Source: Herminiimonas contaminans
GTDB taxonomy: Bacteria; Pseudomonadota; Gammaproteobacteria; Burkholderiales; Burkholderiaceae_D
Length of the DNA stretch: 64,000 nt
NCBI RefSeq assembly: GCF_015645465.1
Contig: NZ_JADOEL010000001.1
Coordinates: forward strand, 310,001 to 374,000
Reading direction: 5' to 3'
The notes beneath the pieces are model-generated. The model saw only the letters and a list, made by a program, of their open reading frames with translations, did no database searches and was not told the DNA's origin. Positions within the stretch are counted from its first letter, which is position 1. Each line of letters starts with the position of its first letter. The position numbers and the translations under genes are program-made. Below, in pieces: positions 15,557 through 26,700 of this stretch.

Positions 15557-17380
15557 TCAGGCCATCTCGGCAATCAGGGCCACGATATCTGCTCCGTAAG
15601 TTTCCAGTTTCTTTTCACCAACCCCACTGACGCCGCGCAAATCATCCAGCGACGCTGGTTGCGCCTTGGCGATTTCACGCATGGTCGCGTCATGGAAAAT
15701 GACATACGCCGGTACATTGTGCTTGCGTGCTGTTTCCATGCGCCACCAGCGCAACTTCTCGAATACCGCTTGCTCTGCCGCCGACAAATCGGTTTCCACA
15801 AAGCCTTTAGGCTTGCTGCTGGCGCGCTTGGATTTAAGCGGTTTCTGGTATTCGCGCAGCTGTACTTTTTCACCGCCCTTCAGCACCGGACGCGCTGCTT
15901 CAGTCAGCTTGAGTGCCCCATACGACTCATGATCCACACTGACCAGGCCGAGTGCAATCGACTGACGCAAGATAGCGCGCCATTCAGCTTCACTGCGATC
16001 CGAGCCGATACCAAAGGTAGAAACTTCTTCATGCTGCCATTGCTTGATCTTGTCAGAATCAACACCGCGCAAGACATCAAGCACATGCATCGCACCAAAG
16101 CGTTGACCAACGCGGTATATCGTCGACAGTAATTTCTGCACTTCGACAGTCGCATCAAAGGAACGAGGTGGATTGAGGCAGGTATCGCAGTTACCGCAAG
16201 GCGCTGAAGCCTGTCCGAAGTAATCCAGCAAGCGCGTACGTCGACAATGCAGCGTCTCGCACAAACCCAGCATTGCATCCAGCTTGACGCTTTGCACCCG
16301 CTTGAAGGTATCGTCGGCATCCGACTCATCTATCATGCGGCGCTGCTGCACCACGTCCTGCAAACCGTAGGCCATCCAGGCATTCGCGGCACCGCCATCG
16401 CGTCCGGCACGCCCGGTTTCCTGGTAATAGCCTTCTATGCTTTTCGGCAAATCCAGATGCGCAACAAAGCGTACGTCCGGTTTATCTATACCCATACCAA
16501 AAGCGATGGTGGCCACCATCACGATGCTTTCTTCGCGCAGGAAGCGCGCTTGGTTTTTGCTACGTGTAGCGAAGTCCATCCCGGCGTGATACGGCAAGGC
16601 ATTGATGCCGTTTTCATTGAGGAACTCGGCCGTCTCTTCCACCTTCTTGCGTGACAGGCAGTAGACGATACCGGCATCACCGGGATGCTCGCTTTCTATG
16701 AAGTCCAGCACCTGTTTGCGACCGTTAGCCTTCTCTACTATTTGGTAGCGTATGTTCGGCCGGTCGAAGGATGAGACAAACATGCGCGCATCATCCAGCT
16801 GCAAACGATGGGCAATTTCAGCGCGGGTCTGTTGATCGGCGGTCGCCGTCAATGCGATACGCGGCACCTGCGGGAAGCGTTCATGCAATACCGACAGGCG
16901 TATATATTCCGGACGGAAGTCATGCCCCCATTGCGACACGCAATGCGCTTCGTCGATGGCAAACAGGGCTATCTTGGTGGTTTCCAGCATGTCCAGGCAA
17001 CGCGACGTCATCAGGCGCTCGGGTGCGACATATAGGAGGTCAAGGTCACCGCTACGCAAACGTCTTTCTATGCGTACCGACTCGTCAAAACTCTGCGTCG
17101 AATTCAGGAAGGCGGCGCGCACACCGACTTCAGCCAGCGCATCAACCTGGTCTTGCATCAAGGCGATCAAAGGGGAAATCACGACGCCGACACCGTCGCG
17201 CAGCAAGGCCGGGATCTGATAGCACAGCGACTTGCCGCCGCCGGTCGGCATCAGCACCAGTGCATCACCACCGCGCGCGACCACATCCACGATCTCGGCT
17301 TGCTCACCGCGAAAGGACGAGTAGCCGAAAACGGTTTCCAGGATATGCAGCGCCTGCGCGCCGAGGTCAGTCTTGTTCAT
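15557..17380 (-). CDS. recQ: ATP-dependent DNA helicase RecQ
   Basis: 607 residues, the usual RecQ length. Superfamily 2 helicase motifs in order: Walker [52 protein letters not shown] and [11 protein letters not shown] zinc-binding RecQ-Ct region follows ([11 protein letters not shown] near residue 390), then a winged helix, and a C-terminal HRDC domain at about 520-605 ([20 protein letters not shown]). It acts in RecF-type recombination and stalled-fork processing. The start is 13 bp from the uppP stop, so both are in one operon. Confidence 0.96.
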   Translation of the reverse strand: MNKTDLGAQALHILETVFGYSSFRGEQAEIVDVVARGGDALVLMPTGGGKSLCYQIPALLRDGVGVVISPLIALMQDQVDALAEVGVRAAFLNSTQSFDESVRIERRLRSGDLDLLYVAPERLMTSRCLDMLETTKIALFAIDEAHCVSQWGHDFRPEYIRLSVLHERFPQVPRIALTATADQQTRAEIAHRLQLDDARMFVSSFDRPNIRYQIVEKANGRKQVLDFIESEHPGDAGIVYCLSRKKVEETAEFLNENGINALPYHAGMDFATRSKNQARFLREESIVMVATIAFGMGIDKPDVRFVAHLDLPKSIEGYYQETGRAGRDGGAANAWMAYGLQDVVQQRRMIDESDADDTFKRVQSVKLDAMLGLCETLHCRRTRLLDYFGQASAPCGNCDTCLNPPRSFDATVEVQKLLSTIYRVGQRFGAMHVLDVLRGVDSDKIKQWQHEEVSTFGIGSDRSEAEWRAILRQSIALGLVSVDHESYGALKLTEAARPVLKGGEKVQLREYQKPLKSKRASSKPKGFVETDLSAAEQAVFEKLRWWRMETARKHNVPAYVIFHDATMREIAKAQPASLDDLRGVSGVGEKKLETYGADIVALIAEMA

Positions 17381-17393
17381 TCAGTCTTGCGAT

Positions 17394-18227
17394 TTAATCC
17401 GCCCACACAACCCAGCCGTAGTAGGCACTCAACAATACAAACAGGCCAAACACGATGCGGTAGTACGCAAAGAAAGTGAAATCATGTGTGCTGATGTAAC
17501 GCAGCAACCAGCGTACGCACAGGAAAGCAGATACGAAAGCAGCGAAACCACCGAGGCCGAATAAAGGAATATCGGCCATAGACAACAAGGCCCGGTCTTT
17601 ATAAACAGAATAAACCGTTGCCCCCATCAGGGTGGGAATCGCGAGGAAGAAAGAAAATTCCGTGGCCGCTTTGCGCGACAAACCAAAGAACATGCCACCT
17701 ATGATGCTGGCACCGGAACGACTGGTACCCGGGATCAATGCGAATGCCTGCGCGCAACCGACCTTCAACGCATCCAGCATGGTCATGTCATCCACGGTCT
17801 CTACACGCGCCACGAAATCCGTATTGCGGTTGCGCTTTTCTATCCACAGGATAATGAAGCCGCCGACGATAAAGGCAATCGCGACCGGCACCGGTGCAAA
17901 CAGTTTTTCCTTGATCTTGCTGGCGAAGACAAAACCGAGCAAGGCAGCTGGCAGGAAAGCGATGATGATATTCAGCGCAAACTTCTGCGCCTTGCGCTCA
18001 GTAAATAAGCCACCCAGCACTGCAGCGATTTTGGCGCGGTATTCCCACACCACTGCCAGCATGGCGCCGGTCTGGATCGCAATCTCAAAAACCTTAACCT
18101 TGGGTCCGGTGAAATCCAGCAGGCTGCCGGCGAGTATCAGATGTCCGGTCGAAGAAATCGGCAAAAACTCCGTAAAGCCTTCGACGATGCCCATGATGAT
18201 GGCTTTGAGCGCGAGAATTGGATCCAT
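17394..18227 (-). CDS. uppP: Undecaprenyl-diphosphatase UppP (BacA)
   Basis: 277 residues with about eight membrane helices. The active-site motifs [17 protein letters not shown] (about 15-31) and [14 protein letters not shown] (about 168) are complete. It dephosphorylates undecaprenyl diphosphate to recycle the lipid carrier for peptidoglycan and confers bacitracin resistance. It precedes recQ in the same transcript. A minus-strand terminator hairpin lies just upstream of the start. Confidence 0.96.
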   Translation of the reverse strand: MDPILALKAIIMGIVEGFTEFLPISSTGHLILAGSLLDFTGPKVKVFEIAIQTGAMLAVVWEYRAKIAAVLGGLFTERKAQKFALNIIIAFLPAALLGFVFASKIKEKLFAPVPVAIAFIVGGFIILWIEKRNRNTDFVARVETVDDMTMLDALKVGCAQAFALIPGTSRSGASIIGGMFFGLSRKAATEFSFFLAIPTLMGATVYSVYKDRALLSMADIPLFGLGGFAAFVSAFLCVRWLLRYISTHDFTFFAYYRIVFGLFVLLSAYYGWVVWAD

Positions 18228-18254
18228 GGCGATGTGTTCAGTATGAAGAGGGTA

Positions 18255-18290
18255 ATAAAAAACCCGCCGGTTGTGACGCCGTACGGGTTA
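18255..18290 (-). terminator. Terminator-like hairpin upstream of uppP
   Basis: On the minus strand, AACCCG and CGGGTT enclose a 17-base loop containing a small inner CCGG, followed by TTTTATTA. It would end transcription from the Cys-cluster gene (stop at 18463), although 170 bp away, and separates it from uppP. The long loop lowers confidence. Confidence 0.5.
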
Positions 18291-18462
18291 CAACGTATGC
18301 GCTGTGTGGCCAGCATGCGGCACTTCAGTCAGCGCGATCGTGCAGGCTCAAAGGTTACCACGAGAGCGCATATCGCTGTTCTGATTTCGCGTCATCAGCA
18401 GAGCTGACAGCACGTATTGCCGCACCGGAAGACTAGCCTGTCCAGCGCGCTAACGATCCGAC

Positions 18463-18729
18463 TCAGGCGGCGGTTAATCGTTCCAATGTCATTAAATAAA
18501 TCATCGCTTCTTCGCGCGAGCTACCGCACATTTCCGCTTGCGGCTGCAAACCACCGCACACTGCTGGTCGTTCCGGTTGTCCAAAAATCCGGCAAAGATT
18601 GCGCTCATCCAGTTGCACGCAACGGACCCCGGCCGGTTTGCCGTTCGGCATGCCGGGTATCGCCGATGAAATCGACGGCGCGGTGCAGCAGGCACCACAA
18701 TCGGGGCGGCAATGTAAATCGTTAGTCAT
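18463..18729 (-). CDS. YkgJ-like cysteine-cluster protein
   Basis: 88 residues with a pattern of the YkgJ/UPF0153 zinc- or iron-binding family: CRPDCGACC at 7-15, [23 protein letters not shown] at 36-58, and a further Cys in AEMCGSS. The spacing CxxxCGxCC...C...C...RPxxC fits metal coordination. The biochemical role of the family is not established. Monocistronic in appearance, between a large intergenic gap upstream and a terminator-like hairpin downstream. Confidence 0.8.
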   Translation of the reverse strand: MTNDLHCRPDCGACCTAPSISSAIPGMPNGKPAGVRCVQLDERNLCRIFGQPERPAVCGGLQPQAEMCGSSREEAMIYLMTLERLTAA

Positions 18730-19115
18730 TCGACAATTTAACTTGGCAAGGGGTGCAGGACAGGCGTGATTCTACCGGGAAGTGTCGAAATCGCCCCTTT
18801 TAAGCTGCAAAAGCACGCTATCGCCACAAATAAATGGCCGATTCGGCTCGCAGGCTTGACGCTTGCAGGGTGGGCGCTTACATTACGGATGCCCGGCAAT
18901 GAAGCCATTCATTTTGCCCAGGTGCAGCACAGTGCCGCAAACACTGATCATGTCGTGACCGCAGCCTCCCCCTGGAATGCTTAAGTCCTTCCGCTTCATA
19001 GCCAGCGCTTACGCCAGCTATGTTGCGACTGTTATCGACTATATGAATGCGGCCAGGTGCCCGTCATTTGATAAAATGCCTGTTTTTCTTATTTAGCTAT
19101 TCTAGAGCCAACAAA
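18730..19115. other. Intergenic region without a supported gene
   Basis: This 386-bp gap lies between the divergent Cys-cluster gene and pcm. A 72-codon frame at 18766-18984 has no ribosome-binding site and no recognisable product, so I do not call it. The promoter of pcm should lie in the last 100 bp, where the sequence becomes A+T-rich before the start. Confidence 0.4.
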
Positions 19116-19766
19116 ATGAACATCGAAAAAGCCCGTTTCAACATGATCGAACAGCAAATTCGTCCTTGGGATGTGCTCGATCAGGACGTCCTCGAATTAT
19201 TGGTTGTAGTAAAGCGCGAAGCTTTCGTTCCGCTCGCCTACCGTGCCCTAGCTTTTGCCGATAGCGAAATCCCGCTGTCGCACGAAGAAAGCATGATGAC
19301 GCCTAAGCTTGAAGCACGCATCATGCAGGAGCTGGCCGTACAAAAACACGAAAACGTACTCGAAATCGGTGCTGGCTCCGGTTACATGGCAGCACTGTTG
19401 GCGCACAAAGCACGCCACGTCACCACCGTTGAAATCGAACCAGAACTCAAAGCCATGGCTGAAAAGAACCTGGCTGACTACGGCATCAGCAACGTTAATG
19501 TTGAACTGGGCGACGGCGTACAAGGCTGGGGCGATGCGACTTATGACGTCGTCGTGGTATCCGGTTCGGTACCTAGCGTCACTGCTGGCTTGCTGGCTAA
19601 CGTTAAAGTCGGTGGTCGCCTGCTGGCTGTAGTCGGTACTGCACCTGCGATGACCGCACAAATCATCACCCGTACTTCGGATGTAGGCTACAGCACCGTT
19701 GGCTTGTTTGAGACCCTGCTCAAGCCACTGCGTAATGCACCTGCACCTTCGCAGTTCAAGTTCTAA
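19116..19766 (+). CDS. pcm: Protein-L-isoaspartate O-methyltransferase family protein
   Basis: 216 residues from MNIEKARF; a longer frame to 19047 adds 23 residues that do not fit the family. The Rossmann SAM-binding motif VLEIGAGSGYMAALLA is clear, followed by VTTVEIEPELK and a DGVQGW motif, as in Pcm enzymes that methylate damaged isoaspartyl residues for repair. The N-terminus MIEQQIRPWDV is characteristic of a proteobacterial subgroup encoded next to a TolC-type gene. Eight bases separate it from the rhodanese gene, and tolC follows, so the three form an operon. Confidence 0.9.
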   Translation: MNIEKARFNMIEQQIRPWDVLDQDVLELLVVVKREAFVPLAYRALAFADSEIPLSHEESMMTPKLEARIMQELAVQKHENVLEIGAGSGYMAALLAHKARHVTTVEIEPELKAMAEKNLADYGISNVNVELGDGVQGWGDATYDVVVVSGSVPSVTAGLLANVKVGGRLLAVVGTAPAMTAQIITRTSDVGYSTVGLFETLLKPLRNAPAPSQFKF

Positions 19767-19774
19767 GGAATAGC

Positions 19775-20098
19775 ATGCAACACCTGACTGCGCCCGAACT
19801 GGCAGCGCTGATCGCGGCACCCGATGGTGCCGCCCCCTTCCTGCTCGATGTACGCGAGCCATGGGAAGTACAAACCTGCCAGATCCAGGGCTCAGTCTCG
19901 ATTCCTATGAATACCATACCCGGCCAGCTCGAACAGCTGGACCGGAATGCATCTATCGTTTGCATCTGTCATCACGGTGCACGCAGCCTGCGGGTTGCAC
20001 ATTTCCTCGAAGCCAACGGTTTCTCGCGCGTGACCAATCTGACTGGCGGCGTCCATGCATGGGCCCAGCAAGTCGATCCAGCCATGCCTACTTATTAA
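19775..20098 (+). CDS. Single-domain rhodanese-like sulfurtransferase
   Basis: 107 residues forming one rhodanese domain. The active-site loop is CICHHGARS with Cys65 as the likely persulfide carrier; the conserved start FLLDVREPWE and end LTGGVHAWA are present. No signal peptide, so cytoplasmic. It lies between pcm and tolC, an arrangement common in this group of bacteria. The sulfur acceptor is unknown. Confidence 0.93.
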   Translation: MQHLTAPELAALIAAPDGAAPFLLDVREPWEVQTCQIQGSVSIPMNTIPGQLEQLDRNASIVCICHHGARSLRVAHFLEANGFSRVTNLTGGVHAWAQQVDPAMPTY

Positions 20099-20149
20099 TT
20101 CCTTCCGTCACTCGCCTGCCCTACACATCACTCAGCAAACGGAAAAGCA

Positions 20150-21454
20150 ATGCGTAATGCCAAGCTCGTCACATTGATCGCAGGCGCTTTTCTCTCACTG
20201 CAGGCGCAGGCAGTCAATTTGTTGCAGCTGTATCAGGACGCTTTGCTCAATGATGCGGTGTACTCGAGCGCACGTGCAAACCTGAGCGCAGGGCAAGAAG
20301 CTTCCGTACAAGGTCGTGCCGAGCTCTTGCCGTTGATCGGCATCGGCGGCACCTATCAGCGTGCACAACGCGGCAATGTGCCGGATATAAGGTCGCACGG
20401 TTACACGCTCTCACTGTCGCAACCCTTGCTGGATGTCGCAGCCTGGCAGAATTACGAACAAAGCAAACTCGCGGTCGCGGCCAGCGAAGCTGCATTCGCC
20501 GTCGTGCAGCAGGATTTGATCCTGCGCGTGGCGCAAGCTTACTTTGATGTGCTGGCAGCACAGGATACGCTGGCAGCATTGCTGGTACAGAAAGATGCAA
20601 TCAGCGAACAACTCGCTTCGGCCAAACGCAACTTCGAAGTCGGCACCGCCACCATCACCGACACACACGAAGCACAAGCTCGTTACGATCTGGTGATTGC
20701 GCAGGAATTCGGCGCGCAAAATGACCTCGCGATCAAACGCACAGCCTTGCAACAAATCATAGGCAAGCCACCCGCTGAGTTGGCCATCCTGCGCAAAGGT
20801 GTGGAATTGAATGCACCGGAACCAGCGCAAATCAGCACCTGGGTCAGCAGCGCAGAAGAACAGAATTACGTCGTGCTGCAACAAAAGCTGGCACTCGAAA
20901 TCGCCAAGCGTGAGATCACGCGCAATCGCGCTGGTCACTACCCTACCGTCGATCTGGTTGCCAGCCGCAGTGACAGCAACCAGCGCAACAGCGCCATACC
21001 CAGCCTCAACAGCGGCACCGGCGCGACCAGCTCGGTAGGCCTGCAATGGAACATCCCACTCTTCAGCGGCTTTGCCGTTACCAGCAAGGTACGACAAGCC
21101 ATTGCACTGGAAGACAAATCACGTTCGGATCTGGAAAGTGCGCGTCGTAGTGCAGCACAAAATGCGCAGCAGGCATATCTGGGTGTAACGAGTGGCCTGG
21201 CGCAAGTGAAAGCCTTGCAGGCGGCAGAAGTTTCCAGCCGTTCGGCGCTGGAATCGAATCGTTTGGGATATCAGGTAGGGGTACGTATCAATATTGATGT
21301 GCTGAATGCACAGCAACAATTATTCATCACTCAGCGCGATCTCTCGAAAGCGCGTTACGACACCCTGATGAATAGCCTGCGCCTGAAGTCGGCAGCTGGC
21401 TCATTGCGGGAACAGGACCTGGTACAGATCAATACCTTGTTGATCCAGCCCTGA
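20150..21454 (+). CDS. tolC: TolC-family outer-membrane channel (type I secretion / efflux)
   Basis: 434 residues. The signal peptide is AKLVTLIAGAFLSLQAQA, and the mature start NLLQLYQDALLNDAVY is typical of TolC. Two internally related halves with long helices follow (about 25-215 and 230-420); each contains the pattern seen in outer-membrane efflux proteins, for example the QRDLSKARYDTLMNSLRLKSAAGSL end. The closest subtype is the TolC/PrtF group used with type I secretion and various pumps. No dedicated ABC or fusion-protein gene is next to it; the RND operon downstream has its own channel. Confidence 0.92.
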   Translation: MRNAKLVTLIAGAFLSLQAQAVNLLQLYQDALLNDAVYSSARANLSAGQEASVQGRAELLPLIGIGGTYQRAQRGNVPDIRSHGYTLSLSQPLLDVAAWQNYEQSKLAVAASEAAFAVVQQDLILRVAQAYFDVLAAQDTLAALLVQKDAISEQLASAKRNFEVGTATITDTHEAQARYDLVIAQEFGAQNDLAIKRTALQQIIGKPPAELAILRKGVELNAPEPAQISTWVSSAEEQNYVVLQQKLALEIAKREITRNRAGHYPTVDLVASRSDSNQRNSAIPSLNSGTGATSSVGLQWNIPLFSGFAVTSKVRQAIALEDKSRSDLESARRSAAQNAQQAYLGVTSGLAQVKALQAAEVSSRSALESNRLGYQVGVRINIDVLNAQQQLFITQRDLSKARYDTLMNSLRLKSAAGSLREQDLVQINTLLIQP

Positions 21455-21510
21455 ATATTCTGCAGATCTCTCTGCGGATACATGCGGCCATCTGCTGATG
21501 GCGCACTTAC

Positions 21511-22164
21511 TTAGTTAGCTACAACTGCTTTTTTCTGGCGCAAGGATGGTGCATTGCGCAAACTATCCAGGCAGGCATCCACCAGCGGTTCCACTACTGC
21601 TTTCAAATCAAAACTATCTGGTGAAAACAACCAGTCAGTCAGCAAACCGACCAAGCTGGCGTGCAGGCACAAGACGGCCAGATGAGTATCCAGATCCGCG
21701 GGCAATTGCCCGATGGCAACCGCTTCGCGCAAAATGCCTTCCATCATTTCCAGACCTTCGCGATGGCACTCACGTTGACGTACCCAGATCGGATCGTTGT
21801 GATCGACCAATTCGCATTTCAGGAATATGATATCCAGTACCCGGCGTGAGCGCGGATTGTCGACGACATCGCGCAACAGATATATCCAGGTATGACGTAA
21901 ATGGCCCAAGGGATCACGCACGAATTTCTCGCCCGGCGTTGTCATCATGGTTTCCATAGGCAAACGCACGCGCTCGCACATGGCTTCAAACAGATCGCTC
22001 TTGTTTTTGAAGTGCCAATAAATTGCACCACGTGTCACATCTGCTGCAACTGCAACATCTGCTAACGAAGATTGCGCAAGACCACGAGTAAAGAACACCT
22101 CTTCCGCAGCATCAAGTATGCGACTGCGTGTTTCGAGTGCCTCTTCTTTCGTTGAGCGAGCCAT
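21511..22164 (-). CDS. TetR-family repressor of the RND efflux operon (AcrR/TtgR type)
   Basis: 217 residues. The N-terminal helix-turn-helix at about 12-58 (SRILDAAEEVFFTRGLAQ, SLADVAVAADVTRGAIYWHFKNKSDLFEAM) is a strong match to AcrR, TtgR and MexR-like TetR proteins. The C-terminal domain is the ligand pocket (WVRQRECHREGLEMMEG). It is divergent from the efflux operon, and a 28-bp palindrome near-identical to the AcrR operator consensus lies between them. It should repress the pump and itself and be released by hydrophobic drugs. Confidence 0.93.
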   Translation of the reverse strand: MARSTKEEALETRSRILDAAEEVFFTRGLAQSSLADVAVAADVTRGAIYWHFKNKSDLFEAMCERVRLPMETMMTTPGEKFVRDPLGHLRHTWIYLLRDVVDNPRSRRVLDIIFLKCELVDHNDPIWVRQRECHREGLEMMEGILREAVAIGQLPADLDTHLAVLCLHASLVGLLTDWLFSPDSFDLKAVVEPLVDACLDSLRNAPSLRQKKAVVAN

Positions 22165-22238
22165 AAAATCATAGTCCTGTCATAATTTTCGAATATTTAT
22201 GTATGTTTAGTTATCTGGCCAAATCAATAATTGCCACC

Positions 22239-22266
22239 TATACATACATTCGCGAACGTATGTATA
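22239..22266. promoter_or_regulatory. AcrR-type operator overlapping the efflux promoter
   Basis: Near-perfect palindrome with arms TATACATAC and GTATGTATA around ATTCGCGAAC. It resembles the known AcrR box (TACATACATT...AATGTATGTA) very closely. A TATAAT hexamer at 22263-22268 overlaps its right arm, so bound repressor would cover the -10 region of the efflux operon. A weaker palindrome at 22181-22201, CATAA...TTATG, lies near the repressor start. Confidence 0.8.
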
Positions 22267-22410
22267 ATACCCGATTTACCGCATAGCAGCAAAGCAAAGC
22301 AAAGCATTCTGGCCAGATCGCAGAAACGAATGTATTGCCCCAATTCAGCCTTACCTTTTTCTTTACCGGACTGTTGATGTTCTGACAGCGCAATCCACCT
22401 ACCGTGCGAG

Positions 22411-23697
22411 ATGTTTATGAGTTCACTTCCCCGTTTGACACGCCTTAGCGCCGCCCTCTTCCTTATTTATGCAATCGCCGGTTGCGGTGCAAAATCCGAA
22501 CAAGCCGGAGCCCCACCCCCACAAGAAGTATCCGTCGTCACCGTTCAGCCAGGCGTACTGGGTGTGACCAATGAATTGCCCGGCCGCATGGAATCGATCC
22601 GTGTCGCTGAAGTACGTGCGCGCGTACCCGGCATCGTCCTGAAGCGTGTCTTCCGCGAAGGCAGTGATGTCAAAGCGGGCGCGCAGTTGTATCAGATCGA
22701 TCCGGCACAGCTGCAAGCCACTTATAACAGTGCTGACGCAGCCGTCTCGCGCAGCGAAGCAACCCTGGCGACGGCGGAACTGAAAGCCAAGCGTTACAAA
22801 CCGCTGGTAGAAACCAATGCTGTCAGCAAACAGGAATATGACGATGTCGTCGCTGCCGAAAAACAAGCTATCGCTGATCTCGCTTCGGCCAAGGCTGCAC
22901 GTGAAAATGCACGTCTGTCGCTCGGTTATGCCAGCGTGACTTCGCCTATCTCCGGCCGTATCGGTCGTGCCCTCGTCACTGAAGGCGCACTGGTTGGCCA
23001 GGGCGACGTGACGCCACTCGCCGTTGTGCAGCAAATCGATCCTATCTACGTCAACATGACGCAATCAGCGAATGAAGTCCTGCAACTGAAACGCGCAATG
23101 GATGAAGGTAAATTGAAGAGCGCTGGCAAAGGTGCTGCCAAGGTCACCCTGGTGACTGATGATGGCCAGGAATATGGTCGCACCGGCAAGCTGCTGTTCT
23201 CCGATCTGACCGTAGACCAGACTTCGGGCGCCATCACATTGCGTGCTGAAATTCCTAACCCGGACGGCCTGCTGCTGCCGGGCATGTATGTACGTGCCCG
23301 CCTCGAACAAGCGGTTGATGAAAACGCCATCACCGTACCGCAACAAGCGGTACTCCGTACCCCAGGCGGCTCTGCTGTCATGGTGGTCGGTGCTGACGGC
23401 AAGGTCGCTTCGCGTCCAGTCAAAACCGGTAACTCGAGCGGCACCGCATGGATCATCACTGACGGCTTGAAAGAAGGCGACCAGGTCATCGTTGAAGGGC
23501 TGCAAAAAGTACAACCAGGCGCAACGGTTAAACCGGTGCAATGGCAAAAACCTGCACCAGCCGCTGCTGCTCCTGCGGCTGCTCCAGCAGCTCCGACAGC
23601 TGCCGCACCTGCAGAGAAACCCGCTGCTGACGCAGCTGCCAAACCTGCGCAACCAGCCCCTGCAGACAAGACCGCAGAACAATCGAAGTCGAAGTAA
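22411..23697 (+). CDS. acrA: RND efflux periplasmic adaptor (AcrA/MexA family)
   Basis: 428 residues. Lipoprotein signal with Cys25 in YAIAGCGAKSE. The membrane-fusion domains are in order: biotinyl-lipoyl hairpin flanks GRMESIRVAEVRARVPGIV and PISGRIGRALVTEGALV, alpha-hairpin about 95-165, beta-barrel, and membrane-proximal domain to about 375. It ends in a low-complexity Ala/Pro/Lys tail (about 380-428) longer than in E. coli AcrA. The start at 22411 could also be the ATG two codons on. It lies 12 bp before the pump gene. It links the inner-membrane pump to the outer-membrane channel. Confidence 0.94.
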   Translation: MFMSSLPRLTRLSAALFLIYAIAGCGAKSEQAGAPPPQEVSVVTVQPGVLGVTNELPGRMESIRVAEVRARVPGIVLKRVFREGSDVKAGAQLYQIDPAQLQATYNSADAAVSRSEATLATAELKAKRYKPLVETNAVSKQEYDDVVAAEKQAIADLASAKAARENARLSLGYASVTSPISGRIGRALVTEGALVGQGDVTPLAVVQQIDPIYVNMTQSANEVLQLKRAMDEGKLKSAGKGAAKVTLVTDDGQEYGRTGKLLFSDLTVDQTSGAITLRAEIPNPDGLLLPGMYVRARLEQAVDENAITVPQQAVLRTPGGSAVMVVGADGKVASRPVKTGNSSGTAWIITDGLKEGDQVIVEGLQKVQPGATVKPVQWQKPAPAAAAPAAAPAAPTAAAPAEKPAADAAAKPAQPAPADKTAEQSKSK

Positions 23698-23709
23698 GGG
23701 AGTACTGTA

Positions 23710-26700
23710 ATGGGTAAATTTTTTATTGACCGCCCGGTTTTTGCCTGGGTGCTGGCGATCTTCATCATGCTGGCAGGTGTCCTGGCTATCACCAGCCTCC
23801 CGGTTTCGCAGTACCCGAACATCGCGCCACCGCAAGTCGTTGTTACCGCTACCTATCCGGGTGCAACGGCACAGACGCTGGACGATAGCGTCACCAGTCT
23901 GATCGAACAGGAAATGAACGGCGCCGACGGTTTGCAATACGTCGAATCGCAAAGCCAGGCCAATGGCGTTGTGCAAATCACCGTGACCTTCTTGCCGGGT
24001 ACCAATCCGGATCTGGCAGCGGTCGATGTACAAAACCGTTTGAAACGCGTGGAAGCACGTTTGCCTGCAGCCGTTACACAACAAGGTGTGCAGGTAACCA
24101 AATCGCGTAGTAACTTCCTGCTGTTTATCGGTCTGTCTTCGACTGACGGCACACTGGATCCGGTTGCACTCGGTGACTATCTGTCACGTAACGTACTCAA
24201 TGAAATCAAACGTGTACCAGGCGTCGGCCAGGCACAATTGTTTGGTACCGAACGTGCGATGCGTATCTGGATCGACCCGAACAAACTGGTCGGCCTGAAC
24301 CTGACACCATCTGATGTCAGCAGCGCTATCTCGACCCAGAATGCACTGGTCGCTGGTGGTACGCTGGGTGACTTGCCTAGTCCGAGCACGCAACAGATCG
24401 CAGCAACCGTTGTTGTTAACGGCCAGCTGACCAGCCCGGAGCAGTTCGGCAATATCGTCTTGCGCGCCAACAAGGATGGTTCGTCGGTACGCTTGCGTGA
24501 CGTTGCCCGTATCGAAGTCGGTGGTCAGTCCTACGCGACTTCCGGTCGTCTCGACGGCAAGCCTAGCTCCTTTATTGGCGTACAGCTGACACCAACTGCA
24601 AATGCGCTGGGTACTGCAACTGCAGTGCACAAGAAGATGGATGAACTGTCGAAGTATTTCCCGGCAGGCGTGAAGTACACCATCCCTTACGACACCTCCA
24701 AGTTCGTCAAGATCTCGATCGAAGAAGTGGTTAAAACACTGTTCGAAGCGATCATCCTGGTGTTCCTGGTGATGTATCTGTTCTTGCAGAACATCCGCTA
24801 TACATTGATCCCGACCATCGTGGTGCCGGTCGCATTGCTGGGTACGTTCGCGACCTTGCTGCTGTTCGGTTTCTCGATCAACGTGCTGACCATGTTTGGT
24901 ATGGTGCTGGCGATCGGTATTCTGGTCGATGATGCGATTGTGGTGGTGGAGAACGTCGAACGTATCATGAGCGAAGAAGGTTTGTCGCCACGTGATGCGA
25001 CCCGCAAGGCGATGGGCCAGATTACCGGCGCGCTGATCGGTATTACGCTGGTTCTGATCGCGGTGTTTATCCCGATGGCATTCTTCGGTGGTGCGGTCGG
25101 TGCGATTTACCGTCAGTTCTCGCTGTCCATGGTTGCTTCGATGGTGTTCTCGGTATTGATGGCGTTCACGCTGACACCAGCACTGTGCGCAACCTTGTTG
25201 AAACCAGTGGAAGCCGGCCATCATCACGAGAAGCGTGGCTTCTTCGGCTGGTTTAACCGTCACTTCAACACCACAGCTGCAGGTTACCAGGGCTTTGTGG
25301 CGAAGATGCTGACCAAGACCGGTCGTTACATGCTGGTCTACGGTCTGATCCTGGCTTGCGTCGGCATCCTGTATGCACGCCTGCCGGCATCCTTCCTGCC
25401 TAACGAAGACCAGGGTTACATCGTGACCAACGTCCAGTTGCCAGCGGGTGCCAGCACTGGTCGTACCATGGAAGTATTGAAAACCATTGAAGACTACTAC
25501 CTGAAACAATCGGCAGTGGAACACGTGGTTGCGATTGCAGGTTTCAGCTTCTCGGGTAACGGTCAAAATGCGGGCTTGGTATTTACCCCGCTGAAAGACT
25601 GGAGCAAACGCGGTCCTGACGAATCTGCTGATGCAGTTGCAGGCAAGGCCTTCGGTGCATTCATGGGCATCAAGGATGCGATTGTGTATCCATTGAACCC
25701 GCCGCCTATCCCTGAATTGGGTAATGCAACCGGCTTCACCTTCCGTCTGCAGGATCGCGCTGGTCTCGGCCATGATGCGCTGATCGCAGCACGTAACCAG
25801 ATGCTGGGTATGGCAGCACAAAGCAAAGTGCTGGCAGGTGTACGTCCTGAAGGTCTCGAAGATGCGCCACAATTACAGGTAGATATCGATCGCGACAAGG
25901 CGAATGCTTTGGGCGTACCGTTCTCGACCATCAATAGCGTGTTGTCGACAGCACTCGGCTCGTCTTACGTGAATGACTTCCCGAACCAGGGTCGTCAACA
26001 ACGTGTGATCGTGCAGGCTGACAGCCAGGGACGTTTGCAACCAGAAGATCTGACTCGTCTGTACGCACGTAGCTCGTCGGGCACCATGGTGCCGTTCTCC
26101 TCCTTCATGACATCGAAGTGGATTATCGGTCCGGTCCAACTGATCCGTTACAACGGCTACCCAGCAGTCAAGATTTCCGGTGGTGCAGCGCCTGGCCGCA
26201 GTACTGGTGAAGCGATGGCGGAAATGGAAGCAATGGTAGCGAAGTTGCCACCTGGCTTCGGTTTCGAATGGACTGGTCAGTCGCTGGAAGAAAAAACCTC
26301 CGGCTCACAAGCTCCTGCATTGTATGCACTGTCGCTGATCGCTGTATTCCTGGTGCTGGCTGCATTGTATGAAAGCACTTCGATCCCATTCTCGGTGATG
26401 CTGGTGGTGCCGCTCGGTATCTTTGGTGCACTGTTGGGTGTGACGCTGCGCGGCATGCCGAATGATGTGTACTTCAAGGTCGGCATGATTGCGGTGGTCG
26501 GGCTCTCTGCGAAGAACGCGATTCTGATTATCGAATTTGCGAAAGACCTGCAAGCGCAGGGTAAAGGCCTGATCGAAGCAACACTGGAAGCGGTACACCT
26601 GCGGTTCCGCCCTATCATCATGACCTCGCTGGCTTTCATCCTTGGCGTATTGCCGCTGGTGCTTGCAAGCGGAGCCGGTTCTGCCAGCCAACGCGCTATC

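Noticed and set aside
18766-18984. 72-codon open frame between the Cys-cluster gene and pcm
   Set aside because: No ribosome-binding site, no signal and no resemblance; could not be supported.
24184-25872. 562-codon open frame on the minus strand inside the acrB-type gene
   Set aside because: Antisense shadow of a well-defined transporter gene; the product is His/Gln/Arg-rich nonsense.
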